From contig CABYJW010000009.1 in the NCBI GenBank assembly GCA_902519465.1, positions 1 to 33,894 of the forward strand: 33,894 nucleotides of DNA, written 5' to 3'. This document shows positions 14,934-24,087 of the stretch, piece after piece. This stretch comes from an uncultured Pelagibacteraceae bacterium (GTDB lineage Bacteria; Pseudomonadota; Alphaproteobacteria; Pelagibacterales; Pelagibacteraceae). The notes under the pieces were generated by a model. That model did no database searches. It saw only the letters and a list, made by a program, of their open reading frames with translations, and was not told the DNA's origin. A program made the position numbers and the translations under genes. The stretch's first letter is position 1, and each line of letters begins with the position of its first letter.

Positions 14934-17801
14934 TTAAGCTGCATCTTCTTTATACTCTTGAAGAGTTGGACAAGAGCAAACTAAATTTCTATCGCCAAAA
15001 ACATTGTCAACTCTTCCAACTGGTGGCCAAAACTTATTATCTTTCAAATATTCATTTGGAAATGCGGCTTCTTCTCTTTTATATAAGTGTTTCCATTCAT
15101 CTGCGCTAAGCTCAAGATGTGTATGTGGGGCATTTTTCAAAGGATTATCTTTTTTATCAAAACTACCATTATCAACTTTGTCAATTTCTTTTTTAATAGA
15201 TATTAATGCATTACAAAAACGATTTATCTCTGCCAGATTTTCACTCTCTGTTGGTTCAATCATTAAAGTTCCAGCAACAGGCCAAGACATTGTTGGGGCG
15301 TGATAACCGTAATCTATTAATCTTTTGGCGATATCTTCCTCTGAAATTCCTGATTTAGATTTTATTGGTCTAAGATCTATAATACATTCGTGTGCGACAT
15401 TTCCATTTTTTCCTTTGTAGAGAACTTTGTAATGATTAGATAATTTTTTTGATATATAATTTGCGTTTAAAATTGCTACCTCAGATGCTTTTCTTAAACC
15501 TTCAGCTCCCATCATCTTTATATACATCCAGGAAATTGGTAATATACTCGCACTTCCCCATGGCGCAGCAGATACAGGGCCTAAACTTTTCTCGGATCTA
15601 TTATTTTTAGTAATGTTATGATTTGGTAAAAAATCTTTTAAGTGTTTTGCGCATGCGATTGGACCCATGCCTGGCCCTCCCCCTCCATGTGGGATACAAA
15701 AAGTTTTGTGTAAGTTAATATGACAAACATCTGGTCCAAATTTTCCAGGTTTTGCAACACCAACTAGTGCGTTAAGGTTTGCACCATCCATATAAACTTG
15801 ACCGCCAGCTTTATGGACATAATCACAAATCTCACTAATTTTTTCTTCGAATACTCCGTGTGTTGATGGGTAGGTTACCATCAGAGCAGCTAAATCTTTT
15901 GAATACTTATTTACCTTATCTTTTAAATCTATTAAATCAACATTGCCTTCTTCATCGCAATTAACAACTACTACTTTCATGCCGCACATTTGTGCGCTTG
16001 CAGGATTTGTACCGTGTGCTGACTCTGGTATCAAACATACATTTCTATTTTTTTCATTATTATTTAAATGAAATTTACGTATTGTCATTAATCCTGAATA
16101 TTCTCCTTGAGCACCTGAATTTGGCTGAAGGGAAACTGCATCAAAACCTGTGATTTCCTTTAAATCATTAACTAAATCATTAAATAAAACCTTATAACCT
16201 TTCATTTGATCTTGGGGCACAAAAGGATGTGGTAATGAGAATTCTTTCCAAGTCACGGGGATAAGTTCCGCTGTAGCATTTAACTTCATAGTACATGATC
16301 CAAGTGCAATCATAGATCTATTTAAAGCAATATCACAATCTTCTAATCTTTTTAAATAACGAAGCATCTCAGTTTCTGAATGATATTTATTAAAAATAGG
16401 ATGAGTAAGATATTTAGATGTCCTTAAAAGATTTTTTGGTAAATTAGTTAATTCAACTCTATCATTATTACTAAATGTTTTTTTTATTCCAAATATTTTT
16501 AGTAGAGTATTTACATGATCAACTCTCTTAACTTCATCAAAAGCCACAGATAATGTGTTTTTATCTACTACCCTCAAATTAATTTTTTCTGATAAGGCTT
16601 TATTATTTATAGTGTCTGTTTTCTCGTTTGTTTTAACGGTAACTGTATCAAAAAAATTTTCGGAGTGTAGTTGGTAACCACCTGATTTCAGTCCATCAGC
16701 AAATATTTTTGCTAACTTTGATGTCCTGTTAGCTATTTTTAAAATTCCTTCAGGTCCATGATAAATTGCATAAGCGGCTGAGAGAATCGCAAGTAGTGCT
16801 TGAGCAGTACAAATATTGCTTGTAGCTTTGTCTCTTCTTATGTGCTGTTCTCTTGTTTGGAGAGATAATCTAAACGCTTTTTTCCCATGTCTATCAACTG
16901 ATACTCCAATAATTCTACCCGGCATAGATCTTTTAAATTCTTCTTTGGTTGCAAAAAACGCTGCGTGTGGACCTCCATAACCCATAGGTATTCCAAATCT
17001 TTGTGCACTTCCAACAGCAATATCTGCCCCAAGTTCTGCTGGAGTTTTGAGTCTTGTTAAAGATAACAGATCACTAACAACAATTACTTTGCCTTCTTTT
17101 TTATGAATTAAGCTTATAGACTCACTAGGGTCTTTAATTTCACCTAAAGTTCCAGGGTAAGCTAAAACACCACAAATAATTTTATCTTTAATACCTTTTA
17201 AAATTTTTTCCTCATCACCAATAATTAGCTCTATATTGAATGGCTCAACCCTTGTCTTAATTATATCTATTGTTTGAGGATTACATGAGCTTGATACAAA
17301 TATCTTTTTTGAATTATTTTTGTCTAACCTTTGACATAAACCCACTGCTTCAGCAGCAGCAGTTCCTTCATCTAATAATGAAGCATTTGCTATATCCATA
17401 CCAGTTAAATCCATTATCATTTGTTGGAAATTAATAAGCATTTCTAATCTTCCCTGGGCTACTTCAGGTTGGTATGGAGTGTAAGAAGTATACCAACCAG
17501 GATTCTCGAGTATATTTCTTAAAATAACATTTGGGGTAACAGTATTATAGTAACCCATGCCTATAAAATTACGGAAAACTTCATTTTTTTTTGACAAAAG
17601 TTTCAATTTTTTTAGAGCATCATTCTCTGACATTGGCTCATCAATTTTAAGTTCATCTTTAATTAAAATATTCTTTGGAACAGTATTCTCAATTAAATTA
17701 TTAATTGATTTTGAAGATATTGCTTTTAACATCTCTATTTGGTCTTCAGTGCTCGGACCAATGTGCCTACTGATAAATTCTTTTGAAGTATCGTCTATCA
17801 T
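14934..17801 (-). CDS. gcvP: Glycine dehydrogenase (decarboxylating), P protein
   Basis: This 955-residue single-chain P protein decarboxylates glycine and passes the aminomethyl group to lipoyl-GcvH. N- and C-terminal halves are both complete; the early motif FISRHIGPSTEDQIEML and the mid-protein PYQPEVAQGRLE are typical. The pyridoxal-phosphate lysine lies near residue 699 in INLHKTFCIPHGGGGPGMG. Length matches homodimeric GcvP (about 950). It is the third gene of gcvT-gcvH-gcvP with 1 bp separating it from gcvH, so it is under the same glycine riboswitch. Confidence 0.98.
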   Translation of the reverse strand: MIDDTSKEFISRHIGPSTEDQIEMLKAISSKSINNLIENTVPKNILIKDELKIDEPMSENDALKKLKLLSKKNEVFRNFIGMGYYNTVTPNVILRNILENPGWYTSYTPYQPEVAQGRLEMLINFQQMIMDLTGMDIANASLLDEGTAAAEAVGLCQRLDKNNSKKIFVSSSCNPQTIDIIKTRVEPFNIELIIGDEEKILKGIKDKIICGVLAYPGTLGEIKDPSESISLIHKKEGKVIVVSDLLSLTRLKTPAELGADIAVGSAQRFGIPMGYGGPHAAFFATKEEFKRSMPGRIIGVSVDRHGKKAFRLSLQTREQHIRRDKATSNICTAQALLAILSAAYAIYHGPEGILKIANRTSKLAKIFADGLKSGGYQLHSENFFDTVTVKTNEKTDTINNKALSEKINLRVVDKNTLSVAFDEVKRVDHVNTLLKIFGIKKTFSNNDRVELTNLPKNLLRTSKYLTHPIFNKYHSETEMLRYLKRLEDCDIALNRSMIALGSCTMKLNATAELIPVTWKEFSLPHPFVPQDQMKGYKVLFNDLVNDLKEITGFDAVSLQPNSGAQGEYSGLMTIRKFHLNNNEKNRNVCLIPESAHGTNPASAQMCGMKVVVVNCDEEGNVDLIDLKDKVNKYSKDLAALMVTYPSTHGVFEEKISEICDYVHKAGGQVYMDGANLNALVGVAKPGKFGPDVCHINLHKTFCIPHGGGGPGMGPIACAKHLKDFLPNHNITKNNRSEKSLGPVSAAPWGSASILPISWMYIKMMGAEGLRKASEVAILNANYISKKLSNHYKVLYKGKNGNVAHECIIDLRPIKSKSGISEEDIAKRLIDYGYHAPTMSWPVAGTLMIEPTESENLAEINRFCNALISIKKEIDKVDNGSFDKKDNPLKNAPHTHLELSADEWKHLYKREEAAFPNEYLKDNKFWPPVGRVDNVFGDRNLVCSCPTLQEYKEDAA

Positions 17802-17802
17802 G

Positions 17803-18183
17803 TTAATTTGGATTGTCCTTTACAAATTTTTCATAATCTGGCTGGCTCATTAAAGAATCTAACTCTGATTTATCTTTAACTTTTATTTTAAAAAACCAAC
17901 CATTATTTTCTGGATCTTTATTTACATTTGAAGGGTCATCAACAATTGGTTGATTTGTTTCCATAATTTCTCCAGATACTGGTGTATAAACATCGCTCGC
18001 AGCCTTTGTGGACTCTACTACAGCAGCTTTTTCTTCTTTGTTTAAACTCTTACCTTTCTCTGGCAATTCAACAAAAACGATATCACCGAGCATTTCTGTT
18101 GCATGCTTACTAATGCCTACCGTTGCAGACTCACCGTCTAACATGATCCATTCATGTTTTTTTGAATATTTTTTTTCACTCAT
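17803..18183 (-). CDS. gcvH: Glycine cleavage system H protein
   Basis: This 126-residue lipoyl carrier shuttles the aminomethyl group between GcvP, GcvT and lipoamide dehydrogenase. The lipoylation site is Lys60 in [18 protein letters not shown]. The upstream [16 protein letters not shown] and the late [10 protein letters not shown] motif are both present, and length is typical. The ATG has a strong Shine-Dalgarno sequence (aggagg, 4 nt upstream). It lies 8 bp after gcvT. A lipoamide dehydrogenase (L protein) is not in the window and must be encoded elsewhere. Confidence 0.98.
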   Translation of the reverse strand: MSEKKYSKKHEWIMLDGESATVGISKHATEMLGDIVFVELPEKGKSLNKEEKAAVVESTKAASDVYTPVSGEIMETNQPIVDDPSNVNKDPENNGWFFKIKVKDKSELDSLMSQPDYEKFVKDNPN

Positions 18184-18191
18184 ATATCCTC

Positions 18192-19280
18192 CTATTTGAC
18201 ATAACTCTTTTTGTAAAACGGTAATTTGGATACTTTAGCCTCATGCTTTTTTCCTCTTACCTCTATTAAAATTTTATTATCAATTTCTGAAAATTTACTT
18301 TTTACATATCCCATGGCAACTGGACTATTTACGCTTGGTCCATATGTACCGCTTGTTATAATTCCTATTTCCTCACCGGTATTAGAATAAATTTTTGTAC
18401 CCTCCCTTGCGATAATTTTACCTGCTGGTTTAACGCCAACTCTAATTTTAGAAACTCCGTTTTGTAAATCTTTTTTAATATTTTCCCAACCTTTGAATCC
18501 TCCTGTTTCTCTTCTTTTTTTTGAAATAGCCCATTTTAAATTTGCTTGAATTGGATTAATCTCTTGATTTAATTCATGACCATACAAACATAAACCCGCT
18601 TCTAATCTTAGTGTATCTCTTGCTCCCAAACCTATAGGTTTAGCATCTTTATCTGTAAGTAGTTTAATGAGATTTTCAACAATTACATTTGGAACTGAAA
18701 TCTCAAAACCATCTTCACCAGTGTAACCAGAACGAGTTATGTAAATTTTCTTTTCAAGAAATTTAAAATAATTACCATTCATAAATTTGAGTTCTTTTAC
18801 ACCTTTTATAATTGTTTCTAGAATTGTTTCCGCTTTAGGACCTTGTAAAGCTATAAGAGATAAATCTTTTCTTAATTCGTATTTGCTTTCGGAATTTAGA
18901 CACTTTGCAATTTCTTTAATATCGTTATCCTTGCAAGCTGCATTCAATATAATATTAAAACCATTTTCAACTCTTGTTATAATAAGATCATCTATAACTC
19001 CTCCTTCATCATTAATTAAAAAGGAATATTTAGACTGGTTCATCTTAATTTCTTTAAAATCTAACGGTATGATTTTTTCTAAACTAAGTTCTGTTGATCG
19101 ACCTCCAGAGACAAAAAACTGCCCCATATGTGATACATCAAAAAAACCTGCGGACTGTCTTGTATTTATATGTTCTTTAACTATGCCATCTTTATATTGG
19201 ATAGGCATCTCATAACCAGCGAAAGGAACGAACTTAGCCCCTGAGTTTTTATGAAAATTATATAAAGCTGTTTTTTCCAT
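18192..19280 (-). CDS. gcvT: Aminomethyltransferase, glycine cleavage T protein
   Basis: This 362-residue tetrahydrofolate-dependent T protein releases ammonia from aminomethyl-GcvH and makes methylene-THF. Motifs include [38 protein letters not shown] and [21 protein letters not shown], the last being the folate-binding and catalytic region. Length is typical. It is the first gene of the operon. Its start is preceded by AAGGG about 10 nt upstream and by the tandem glycine riboswitch, whose outer stem could reach to within 3 nt of the ATG. Confidence 0.97.
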   Translation of the reverse strand: MEKTALYNFHKNSGAKFVPFAGYEMPIQYKDGIVKEHINTRQSAGFFDVSHMGQFFVSGGRSTELSLEKIIPLDFKEIKMNQSKYSFLINDEGGVIDDLIITRVENGFNIILNAACKDNDIKEIAKCLNSESKYELRKDLSLIALQGPKAETILETIIKGVKELKFMNGNYFKFLEKKIYITRSGYTGEDGFEISVPNVIVENLIKLLTDKDAKPIGLGARDTLRLEAGLCLYGHELNQEINPIQANLKWAISKKRRETGGFKGWENIKKDLQNGVSKIRVGVKPAGKIIAREGTKIYSNTGEEIGIITSGTYGPSVNSPVAMGYVKSKFSEIDNKILIEVRGKKHEAKVSKLPFYKKSYVK

Positions 19281-19283
19281 TTT

Positions 19284-19447
19284 GTAATAACCCTTTTTTT
19301 TCCCATCTGTCTAAGAACCTGAGAGATTTACTCCTTCGGTGAGGCTGTGCCTGCTTTCCAGAGTTATTACAATAACGGTCCTTTTGCCTGAGAGTTTCCA
19401 GGGAGGTTGCTCCTTCGGCGCTATATTTAAATAGTCTCTCCCGTTAT
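19284..19447 (-). promoter_or_regulatory. Tandem glycine riboswitch controlling gcvTHP
   Basis: The gcvT leader holds two glycine aptamers read on the minus strand. Aptamer 1 spans about 19447-19372: ggagagac, then gccgaaggagcaa, then ggaaactctcaggcaaaaggaccg. Aptamer 2 spans about 19370-19284: ctctggaaagc, then caccgaaggagtaa, then atctctcaggttcttagacaga. The family signatures ccgaagg and ctctcaggc/t occur once in each. The P1 stem of aptamer 1 is ATAACGG (19447-19441) with CCGTTAT (19378-19372). An outer stem of aptamer 2 can form from GTAATAAC (19370-19363) and GTTATTAC (19291-19284), ending 3 nt before the gcvT ATG. No T-rich intrinsic terminator is evident, so control is probably at translation. 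Confidence 0.93.
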
Positions 19448-19477
19448 ACTTTTTTTATAACACAAAATTTTGATAAA

Positions 19478-20335
19478 TTATACTTTTTTATAATCCAAGC
19501 TTTTCATGACTACAGCGGAAAGAATAATTATTCCCCCAATAAGTACACTTACTGGTGGTATTTCATTATAAAATAGCCAAACCCATATTGGGGCAAATAT
19601 AGATTCCATAAGCATTAACAAACCAACCATCACGGCCGGGGTTGTTCTAGAACCTATTGTGATAAAAATAAAACCAAAAGCTAATTGTGGAACACCAAGT
19701 AAAAATGATAACCAAATATCTTTTGTAGATATGACCATATCCTCAAGTAAAAATAAACCATATAGACAACTCAATATACCTGCATAAAATATTGCAGGAA
19801 TCATATCTACTTTTGGGTATTTTCGAATTATTAAAACTAGAACTGAAAAATTAATTGGAATTGTTAAAGCGGCTAAATTTCCTTTTAAAGATCCTGTACC
19901 AAATGAGTCACCAATCATCAAAGTTACGCCAATCATTGCTAATACAATCGCAACATATCCTCGTGGCGAAATTTTTTCTTTTAAAAAAATATAAGCTACT
20001 ATCGGTAAAAAAACTGTTTGAGTACTAATAATAAAAACTACATTAGCAACAGTCGTTTCCATCATAGAATACATATAAGCAACAAAGTTAGTTGATAGAA
20101 ACACTCCACCTATAAGACCAGGTACTCCCGCTTCTTTAATTTTTTTAAATGTTTTTTTTCTATAGGTTAACAAGATGAAAGCAATTAAAACCCAGAGAAA
20201 GAATATTGATCTATAAAAAAGGATTTGCCAAATACTTGCACTTTCGAAAGATCTTAAAATTAGCCCACCCCAACTTAAACAAAATCCGCCTGTAAGAATA
20301 AGTAAAGGCCCAGGTATTTTATAAACAAAATTCAT
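19478..20335 (-). CDS. EamA/DMT-family permease
   Basis: This 285-residue drug/metabolite-transporter-family protein is built as two EamA repeats with about ten hydrophobic helices. Repeat 1 spans residues 1-135 (GGFCLSWGGLILRS) and repeat 2 spans 145-280, ending in a basic tail (KSLDYKKV). The substrate is unknown. It directly follows pxpC (adjacent, no gap) on the same strand, so it is likely co-transcribed with pxpB and pxpC. Uptake or efflux of 5-oxoproline or a related amino acid is a reasonable inference from context, not shown by sequence. Confidence 0.88.
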   Translation of the reverse strand: MNFVYKIPGPLLILTGGFCLSWGGLILRSFESASIWQILFYRSIFFLWVLIAFILLTYRKKTFKKIKEAGVPGLIGGVFLSTNFVAYMYSMMETTVANVVFIISTQTVFLPIVAYIFLKEKISPRGYVAIVLAMIGVTLMIGDSFGTGSLKGNLAALTIPINFSVLVLIIRKYPKVDMIPAIFYAGILSCLYGLFLLEDMVISTKDIWLSFLLGVPQLAFGFIFITIGSRTTPAVMVGLLMLMESIFAPIWVWLFYNEIPPVSVLIGGIIILSAVVMKSLDYKKV

Positions 20336-21259
20336 TTAGAATTTTCTTACATAGTCTTGAAAAGCATTTTCTGCAACAGACAAATTGACCAATTTGAAGT
20401 TAATAATTGTACCAGGTGTTTTTTGGACTAATTTATCATAATCAGCTGTGATCACATTTGCAATTTTTGGATACCCGCCAATCGTTGGATGATCTGAAAG
20501 AAGAATTATTGGTTGGCCGTCACCAGGAATTTGAATAGATCCTTTCGTGATCCCCTCCGATTTGATATTTTTATTGACTAAGTTTTCAAGTTTTTGGCCT
20601 TCTAATCTCATTCCCATTCGGTCAGTTAGTTTTGTGACTTTATATTCTTTTGAAAAAAAATCCTTTTGACTTTTTTTTGAAAAATAATCAGCCTGTAATC
20701 CCTTCATAACTCTTATGATGTTATCTTTGTCAAAATTATATTGAATTTTTTTTAAATTATCTGTTTGATTAGATTTATTAAAAAAAATTTTGTCATTAAC
20801 TTTTAGTTTGTCTCCATTATTTGGGCCGATTTTTGCTCTAACTAAAGTGGATACACTGCCTTTGACCTCTTCTATTTTAAAACCACCAAAAATTGAAAAA
20901 TAACCATAAACAGAATTAATTGTTGATAAAATATCAATCTTGTCTTCATTTGAAATTATAAAACTTTCATTAGGGTTTCCTTTGATTGTCTCGCCATTTT
21001 TTTTTATGATATTAAAATTAACTTCACCCGAGATAGCTACTAGTACAGTTTCCCCTATAAGTTCTATTAATGGTCCTTGATAAGCAAACTCTAAGGCTCC
21101 CTCGGATATTTTATTGCCAACTAGTTTATTTGAAGTACAAAATGTTAATTGATCCATACAGCCGCTTGCGACAATTCCTAAATGCTGTAAACCAAATCTA
21201 CCTAAATCTTGAAAAGTAGAATTAATACCTGGTCTTAAAACTTTAAAGTAATTATTCAT
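20336..21259 (-). CDS. pxpC: 5-oxoprolinase subunit C (biotin-dependent carboxyltransferase-like)
   Basis: This 307-residue protein of the KipA/allophanate-hydrolase-subunit-2 family has the typical start FKVLRPGINSTFQDLGRFGL. GIVASGCMDQ, ANKLVGN-like and IPGDGQPIILLSDHPTIGGY segments also fit. With PxpB and PxpA it makes the ATP-dependent 5-oxoprolinase that opens pyroglutamate to glutamate. The ATG at 21259 is preferred over a TTG five codons upstream, giving an 8-bp overlap with pxpB. The KipA family name reflects Bacillus sporulation control, which is irrelevant here. Confidence 0.92.
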   Translation of the reverse strand: MNNYFKVLRPGINSTFQDLGRFGLQHLGIVASGCMDQLTFCTSNKLVGNKISEGALEFAYQGPLIELIGETVLVAISGEVNFNIIKKNGETIKGNPNESFIISNEDKIDILSTINSVYGYFSIFGGFKIEEVKGSVSTLVRAKIGPNNGDKLKVNDKIFFNKSNQTDNLKKIQYNFDKDNIIRVMKGLQADYFSKKSQKDFFSKEYKVTKLTDRMGMRLEGQKLENLVNKNIKSEGITKGSIQIPGDGQPIILLSDHPTIGGYPKIANVITADYDKLVQKTPGTIINFKLVNLSVAENAFQDYVRKF

Positions 21260-21941
21260 TTTTAAACGATCCAAACTCTTTTTTTGATATTGACTTAAAT
21301 TTTACAGTGTCGCCTGGTGATAAAATGCTTGTGTCTTTTTTATTTATATTAAATAGTTCGAATGGGGTTCTTCCTATTATATTCCATCCACCGGGACTTT
21401 CGAAAGTATATATCGTGCAAAATTTTTCAACTATACCCACAGATCCTTTGCTTATTTTTACACGCGGTGTATCTAATCTATCGTGGTAAAGACCTTTATT
21501 CAGATCTCCAAGAAAGGGTTGTCCAGGTACAAAACCAATCATATAAACAAAGAAATTTGTTTCAAGATGTTTGGATACTATTTCTTTAAAGTTTAATTTG
21601 GTTTTTGTCTCTAATCTTTTGATGTCCAAAGCAAATTCTTCATCGTAACATATTGGGATTTCAATAATTTTTTTATTTTCAGGTAGATTTATTTTTGAAT
21701 AATCGCTACTTTTAATAAATTCTATTATTTCCTGTGATTTAATTTGTCCTAATTCAAAATTAATTATTAATTTGTTATATGATGGAGTGTAATTTAATAT
21801 TCCTTTTAGCTTTCTTGTGTTTACTGACTGTTGAATGAAGTTAAAAAGTTTAATTACTTCTTTGTTTGTACTTTTATTAACTTCATCACCAAAATCACAA
21901 GTGATGCCGCAGTCTCCAATATTGGTTATTTTTTTTAACAT
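21252..21941 (-). CDS. pxpB: 5-oxoprolinase subunit B (KipI-like)
   Basis: This 229-residue protein of the KipI/allophanate-hydrolase-subunit-1 family has the motifs IPICYDEEFALD, FFVYMIGFVPGQPFLGDL, DTPRVKISKGSVGIVE and YTFESPGGWNIIGRTP. The closing LSPGDTVKF is also typical. It is the partner of PxpC in the PxpABC 5-oxoprolinase. It is first in the minus-strand unit pxpB-pxpC-EamA and is divergent from pxpA, with 37 bp between the two starts, so both promoters share a very short region. Confidence 0.93.
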   Translation of the reverse strand: MLKKITNIGDCGITCDFGDEVNKSTNKEVIKLFNFIQQSVNTRKLKGILNYTPSYNKLIINFELGQIKSQEIIEFIKSSDYSKINLPENKKIIEIPICYDEEFALDIKRLETKTKLNFKEIVSKHLETNFFVYMIGFVPGQPFLGDLNKGLYHDRLDTPRVKISKGSVGIVEKFCTIYTFESPGGWNIIGRTPFELFNINKKDTSILSPGDTVKFKSISKKEFGSFKNE

Positions 21942-21978
21942 AAATTGATATAATAGATATTATATAAAGGTTTAAAAT

Positions 21979-22752
21979 ATGGAAATTAATATTAATTGTG
22001 ATCTTGGCGAAACTTCAAAGTTTTGTTCTACGGAAAACGACCCTTTGCTATTGGGCATAGTTAATTCTGCAAATATTGCGTGTGGTTATCATGCTGGCGA
22101 TAAACCTACAATGAAAAGGACTGTGGAAGTTTCAAAAAAAAATGGAGTAAGCATTGGTGCACATCCGTCTTTTAATGACCCTGACAATTTTGGAAGAAAA
22201 AGATTAAACCTGCCTCCTTTAGAGATAAAAAAATTGATAATTGATCAAATTAATATTTTAAACGAAATAGCTGAAATAGATTCTATGAAAGTAACCCACG
22301 TAAAACCACATGGAGCTTTAAATAATATGGCTTGTGAAAATTTTGAATTAGCGAATATTATTGCGAAATCCATTATTGAGGCAAATAAAGATTTGATCTT
22401 CCTTGTTCCAACTGGTTCTGAAATGGAAAAAGCAGGAAAGAAACTTAATATGAAAATAGCAGCTGAAATATTTGCAGATAGAAATTATGAAGATGACGGA
22501 AATTTAGTTTCAAGATCAAAACCGAATGCTTTAATTACAGACCCTGAAATTGCAAAAAAACATGTTATAAAAATGGTTAAATCCCAATCGTTAAATTGTT
22601 TTTCAGGCAAACAAATCCCATGCGAAATTGATTCGATTTGTGTTCATGGAGATGGTAAAAGTGCAGTTGATACTGCAAATACAATTAAAAGTGGCCTAAT
22701 AGAAAGTGGTGTGACGCTTAGACCTTTGGATAAATTAAAAAAATTTGCCTAA
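21979..22752 (+). CDS. pxpA: 5-oxoprolinase subunit A (LamB/YcsF family)
   Basis: This 257-residue LamB/YcsF protein has the signatures ININCDLGE at 2-10, SANIACGYHAGD, GAHPSFNDPDNFGR and THVKPHGALNN. EIFADRNYEDDGNLVSR and the late SICVHGDG also match. It is the subunit that with PxpBC hydrolyses 5-oxoproline to glutamate using ATP. Length is typical (about 250). It is unusual in being on the opposite strand from pxpBC while still adjacent. Its stop is 7 bp before the TPR protein start. Confidence 0.95.
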   Translation: MEININCDLGETSKFCSTENDPLLLGIVNSANIACGYHAGDKPTMKRTVEVSKKNGVSIGAHPSFNDPDNFGRKRLNLPPLEIKKLIIDQINILNEIAEIDSMKVTHVKPHGALNNMACENFELANIIAKSIIEANKDLIFLVPTGSEMEKAGKKLNMKIAAEIFADRNYEDDGNLVSRSKPNALITDPEIAKKHVIKMVKSQSLNCFSGKQIPCEIDSICVHGDGKSAVDTANTIKSGLIESGVTLRPLDKLKKFA

Positions 22753-22759
22753 ATACAAT

Positions 22760-23254
22760 ATGTTTAAGAGAATATTTATTATATTAATTGCTGCCTTTAT
22801 TTTTGTGCAATACGTCGGTACATCACATGGTGCAAGTAGTGATAGTGGTAGTGATAGTACTAGTGATAATTATTTAGATCACTATAAAGATGCAAAAAAA
22901 CTTATTTTAAGAGCTAAAAGCTTAGAAGAAAAAAACAAAGTCGATCGAGCGACAAAATTATACTCTAAAGCCCTTGGAAAATTGGAACAAGCATACAAAA
23001 CTGATCGAAATAACCCGGATGTTTTAAATTATCTTGGTTTTGCATTGAGGAAAATCGGTAAATTAAAAGAAGCAGAAAAATATTATTTAGCAGGACTAAA
23101 AATAAAGCCTGATCATAATGGAATTAATGAATATTTAGGTGAACTATATGTCAATACTAATAGGATGGATCTAGCAAAGGAACGGCTAGCAGTACTTAAA
23201 AATTGTAATTGCGAAGAGTATTCAGAATTAAAAGAAATAATAGAAAAAAAATAA
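22760..23254 (+). CDS. Secreted or anchored TPR-repeat protein
   Basis: This 164-residue protein has an N-terminal signal peptide or membrane anchor (about residues 1-25 from the ATG at 22760). A short Ser/Asp/Gly-rich linker follows (SSDSGSDSTSDN). Tetratricopeptide repeats come next; the clearest are PDVLNYLGFALRKIGKLKEAEKYYLAGLKIKPD and the unit after it. The C-terminus has a CNC pair (LKNCNCEEY). A TTG 15 bp upstream would overlap pxpA, so I prefer the ATG. It probably acts in the periplasm as a protein-interaction module; no partner is evident. Confidence 0.85.
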   Translation: MFKRIFIILIAAFIFVQYVGTSHGASSDSGSDSTSDNYLDHYKDAKKLILRAKSLEEKNKVDRATKLYSKALGKLEQAYKTDRNNPDVLNYLGFALRKIGKLKEAEKYYLAGLKIKPDHNGINEYLGELYVNTNRMDLAKERLAVLKNCNCEEYSELKEIIEKK

Positions 23255-23641
23255 ATGCATATTGTTGAAGTTCTAGGCAGAATCTTTATTTCCTCATTAT
23301 TTATTGTTGAAGCAATTAGGAAGTTTTTTTCTGCTGATGAAGGAATGATGTATATGTCCGATTACGGAGTTCCTGAAATACTTTTTTATCCTTCTTTGGT
23401 ATTTGAGTTTGTAGTCCCTGTGATATTAATTGCGGGCTTTAAAACTAGATTTTTTTCTTCTCTTTTATTTTTATTTGTTTTGTCAGTAACAGTAATTTTT
23501 CACACAGATTTTAGCAATAATATGCAGATGATATCTTTCTTAAAAAATCTTGCAATTATGGGAGGATTATTAATAATCATTTCAAACAAACCACAAATGT
23601 GTAGTATTGATTATTACTTAGAATCAAAAAAGGGTAATTAA
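23255..23641 (+). CDS. DoxX-family membrane protein
   Basis: This 128-residue four-helix membrane protein of the DoxX/DoxD-like type begins with GRIFISSLFIVEAIRKFFS. LVFEFVVPVILIAGFKTRFFSSLLFLFV follows, the arrangement typical of the family. The ATG at 23255 directly abuts the TPR stop, suggesting co-translation. DoxX proteins are associated with redox and thiol-stress roles in some bacteria, but a function here cannot be assigned. Confidence 0.82.
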   Translation: MHIVEVLGRIFISSLFIVEAIRKFFSADEGMMYMSDYGVPEILFYPSLVFEFVVPVILIAGFKTRFFSSLLFLFVLSVTVIFHTDFSNNMQMISFLKNLAIMGGLLIIISNKPQMCSIDYYLESKKGN

Positions 23642-23643
23642 TT

Positions 23644-24087
23644 TTGCCAAAAGAAAAAGATATTTATAAATTATTCAAACCTCAATTAACCCCAAAAGAA
23701 ATGCTTGAACATGGTGTCTTTGGAGGTTCATATTTTAAAGATAAAGAAATGAAAGAATTTCCCAAATCTTGGTTTAAAAAAGCTAAACTAAGTAAAAATT
23801 TTGATGTTGAGTTAAATAGATTCAAAATTAAATCAGGACTACCTCGGGAAGAATGGATTAAAAAAGGATGGATTTTTAAAGAAGATCCGCTTGGTTGGTT
23901 TCAGTGGTATTGTAGGTATACAAATGGAAGAAGATTAAAAGGAATGGACGAAATTCAAATTCAAAGATGGCTTAATTTTACAAGACATGTAAAAGCAATT
24001 ATAAAAAATTGTGATAAGAATGATTTATCTTGTAGAAGAAGACAAAGGCAAGCCATACTTCAGTGGGCTTATGACCCTTTTATTTAA
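23644..24087 (+). CDS. Conserved protein of unknown function with a GWFQWYCRY motif
   Basis: This 147-residue soluble basic protein probably starts at the TTG at 23644; the next ATG (23701) would remove the conserved-looking LTPKEMLEHGVFGGSYF. An AAGGG lies upstream of the TTG. Core segments are LPREEWIKKGWIFKEDPLG, then WFQWYCRYTNGRR, then IQRWLNFTRHVKAII, and a late cysteine pair separated by basic residues. From memory similar short proteins occur in alphaproteobacteria and some eukaryotes, all uncharacterised. It closes the pxpA-TPR-DoxX strand run and overlaps the typA stop by 4 bp. Confidence 0.82.
   Translation: MPKEKDIYKLFKPQLTPKEMLEHGVFGGSYFKDKEMKEFPKSWFKKAKLSKNFDVELNRFKIKSGLPREEWIKKGWIFKEDPLGWFQWYCRYTNGRRLKGMDEIQIQRWLNFTRHVKAIIKNCDKNDLSCRRRQRQAILQWAYDPFI

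Noticed and set aside
15004..19215. Several ORFs of 60-142 residues opposite or within gcvP, gcvH and gcvT
   Set aside because: All overlap well-supported glycine cleavage genes in other frames and show no family signature.
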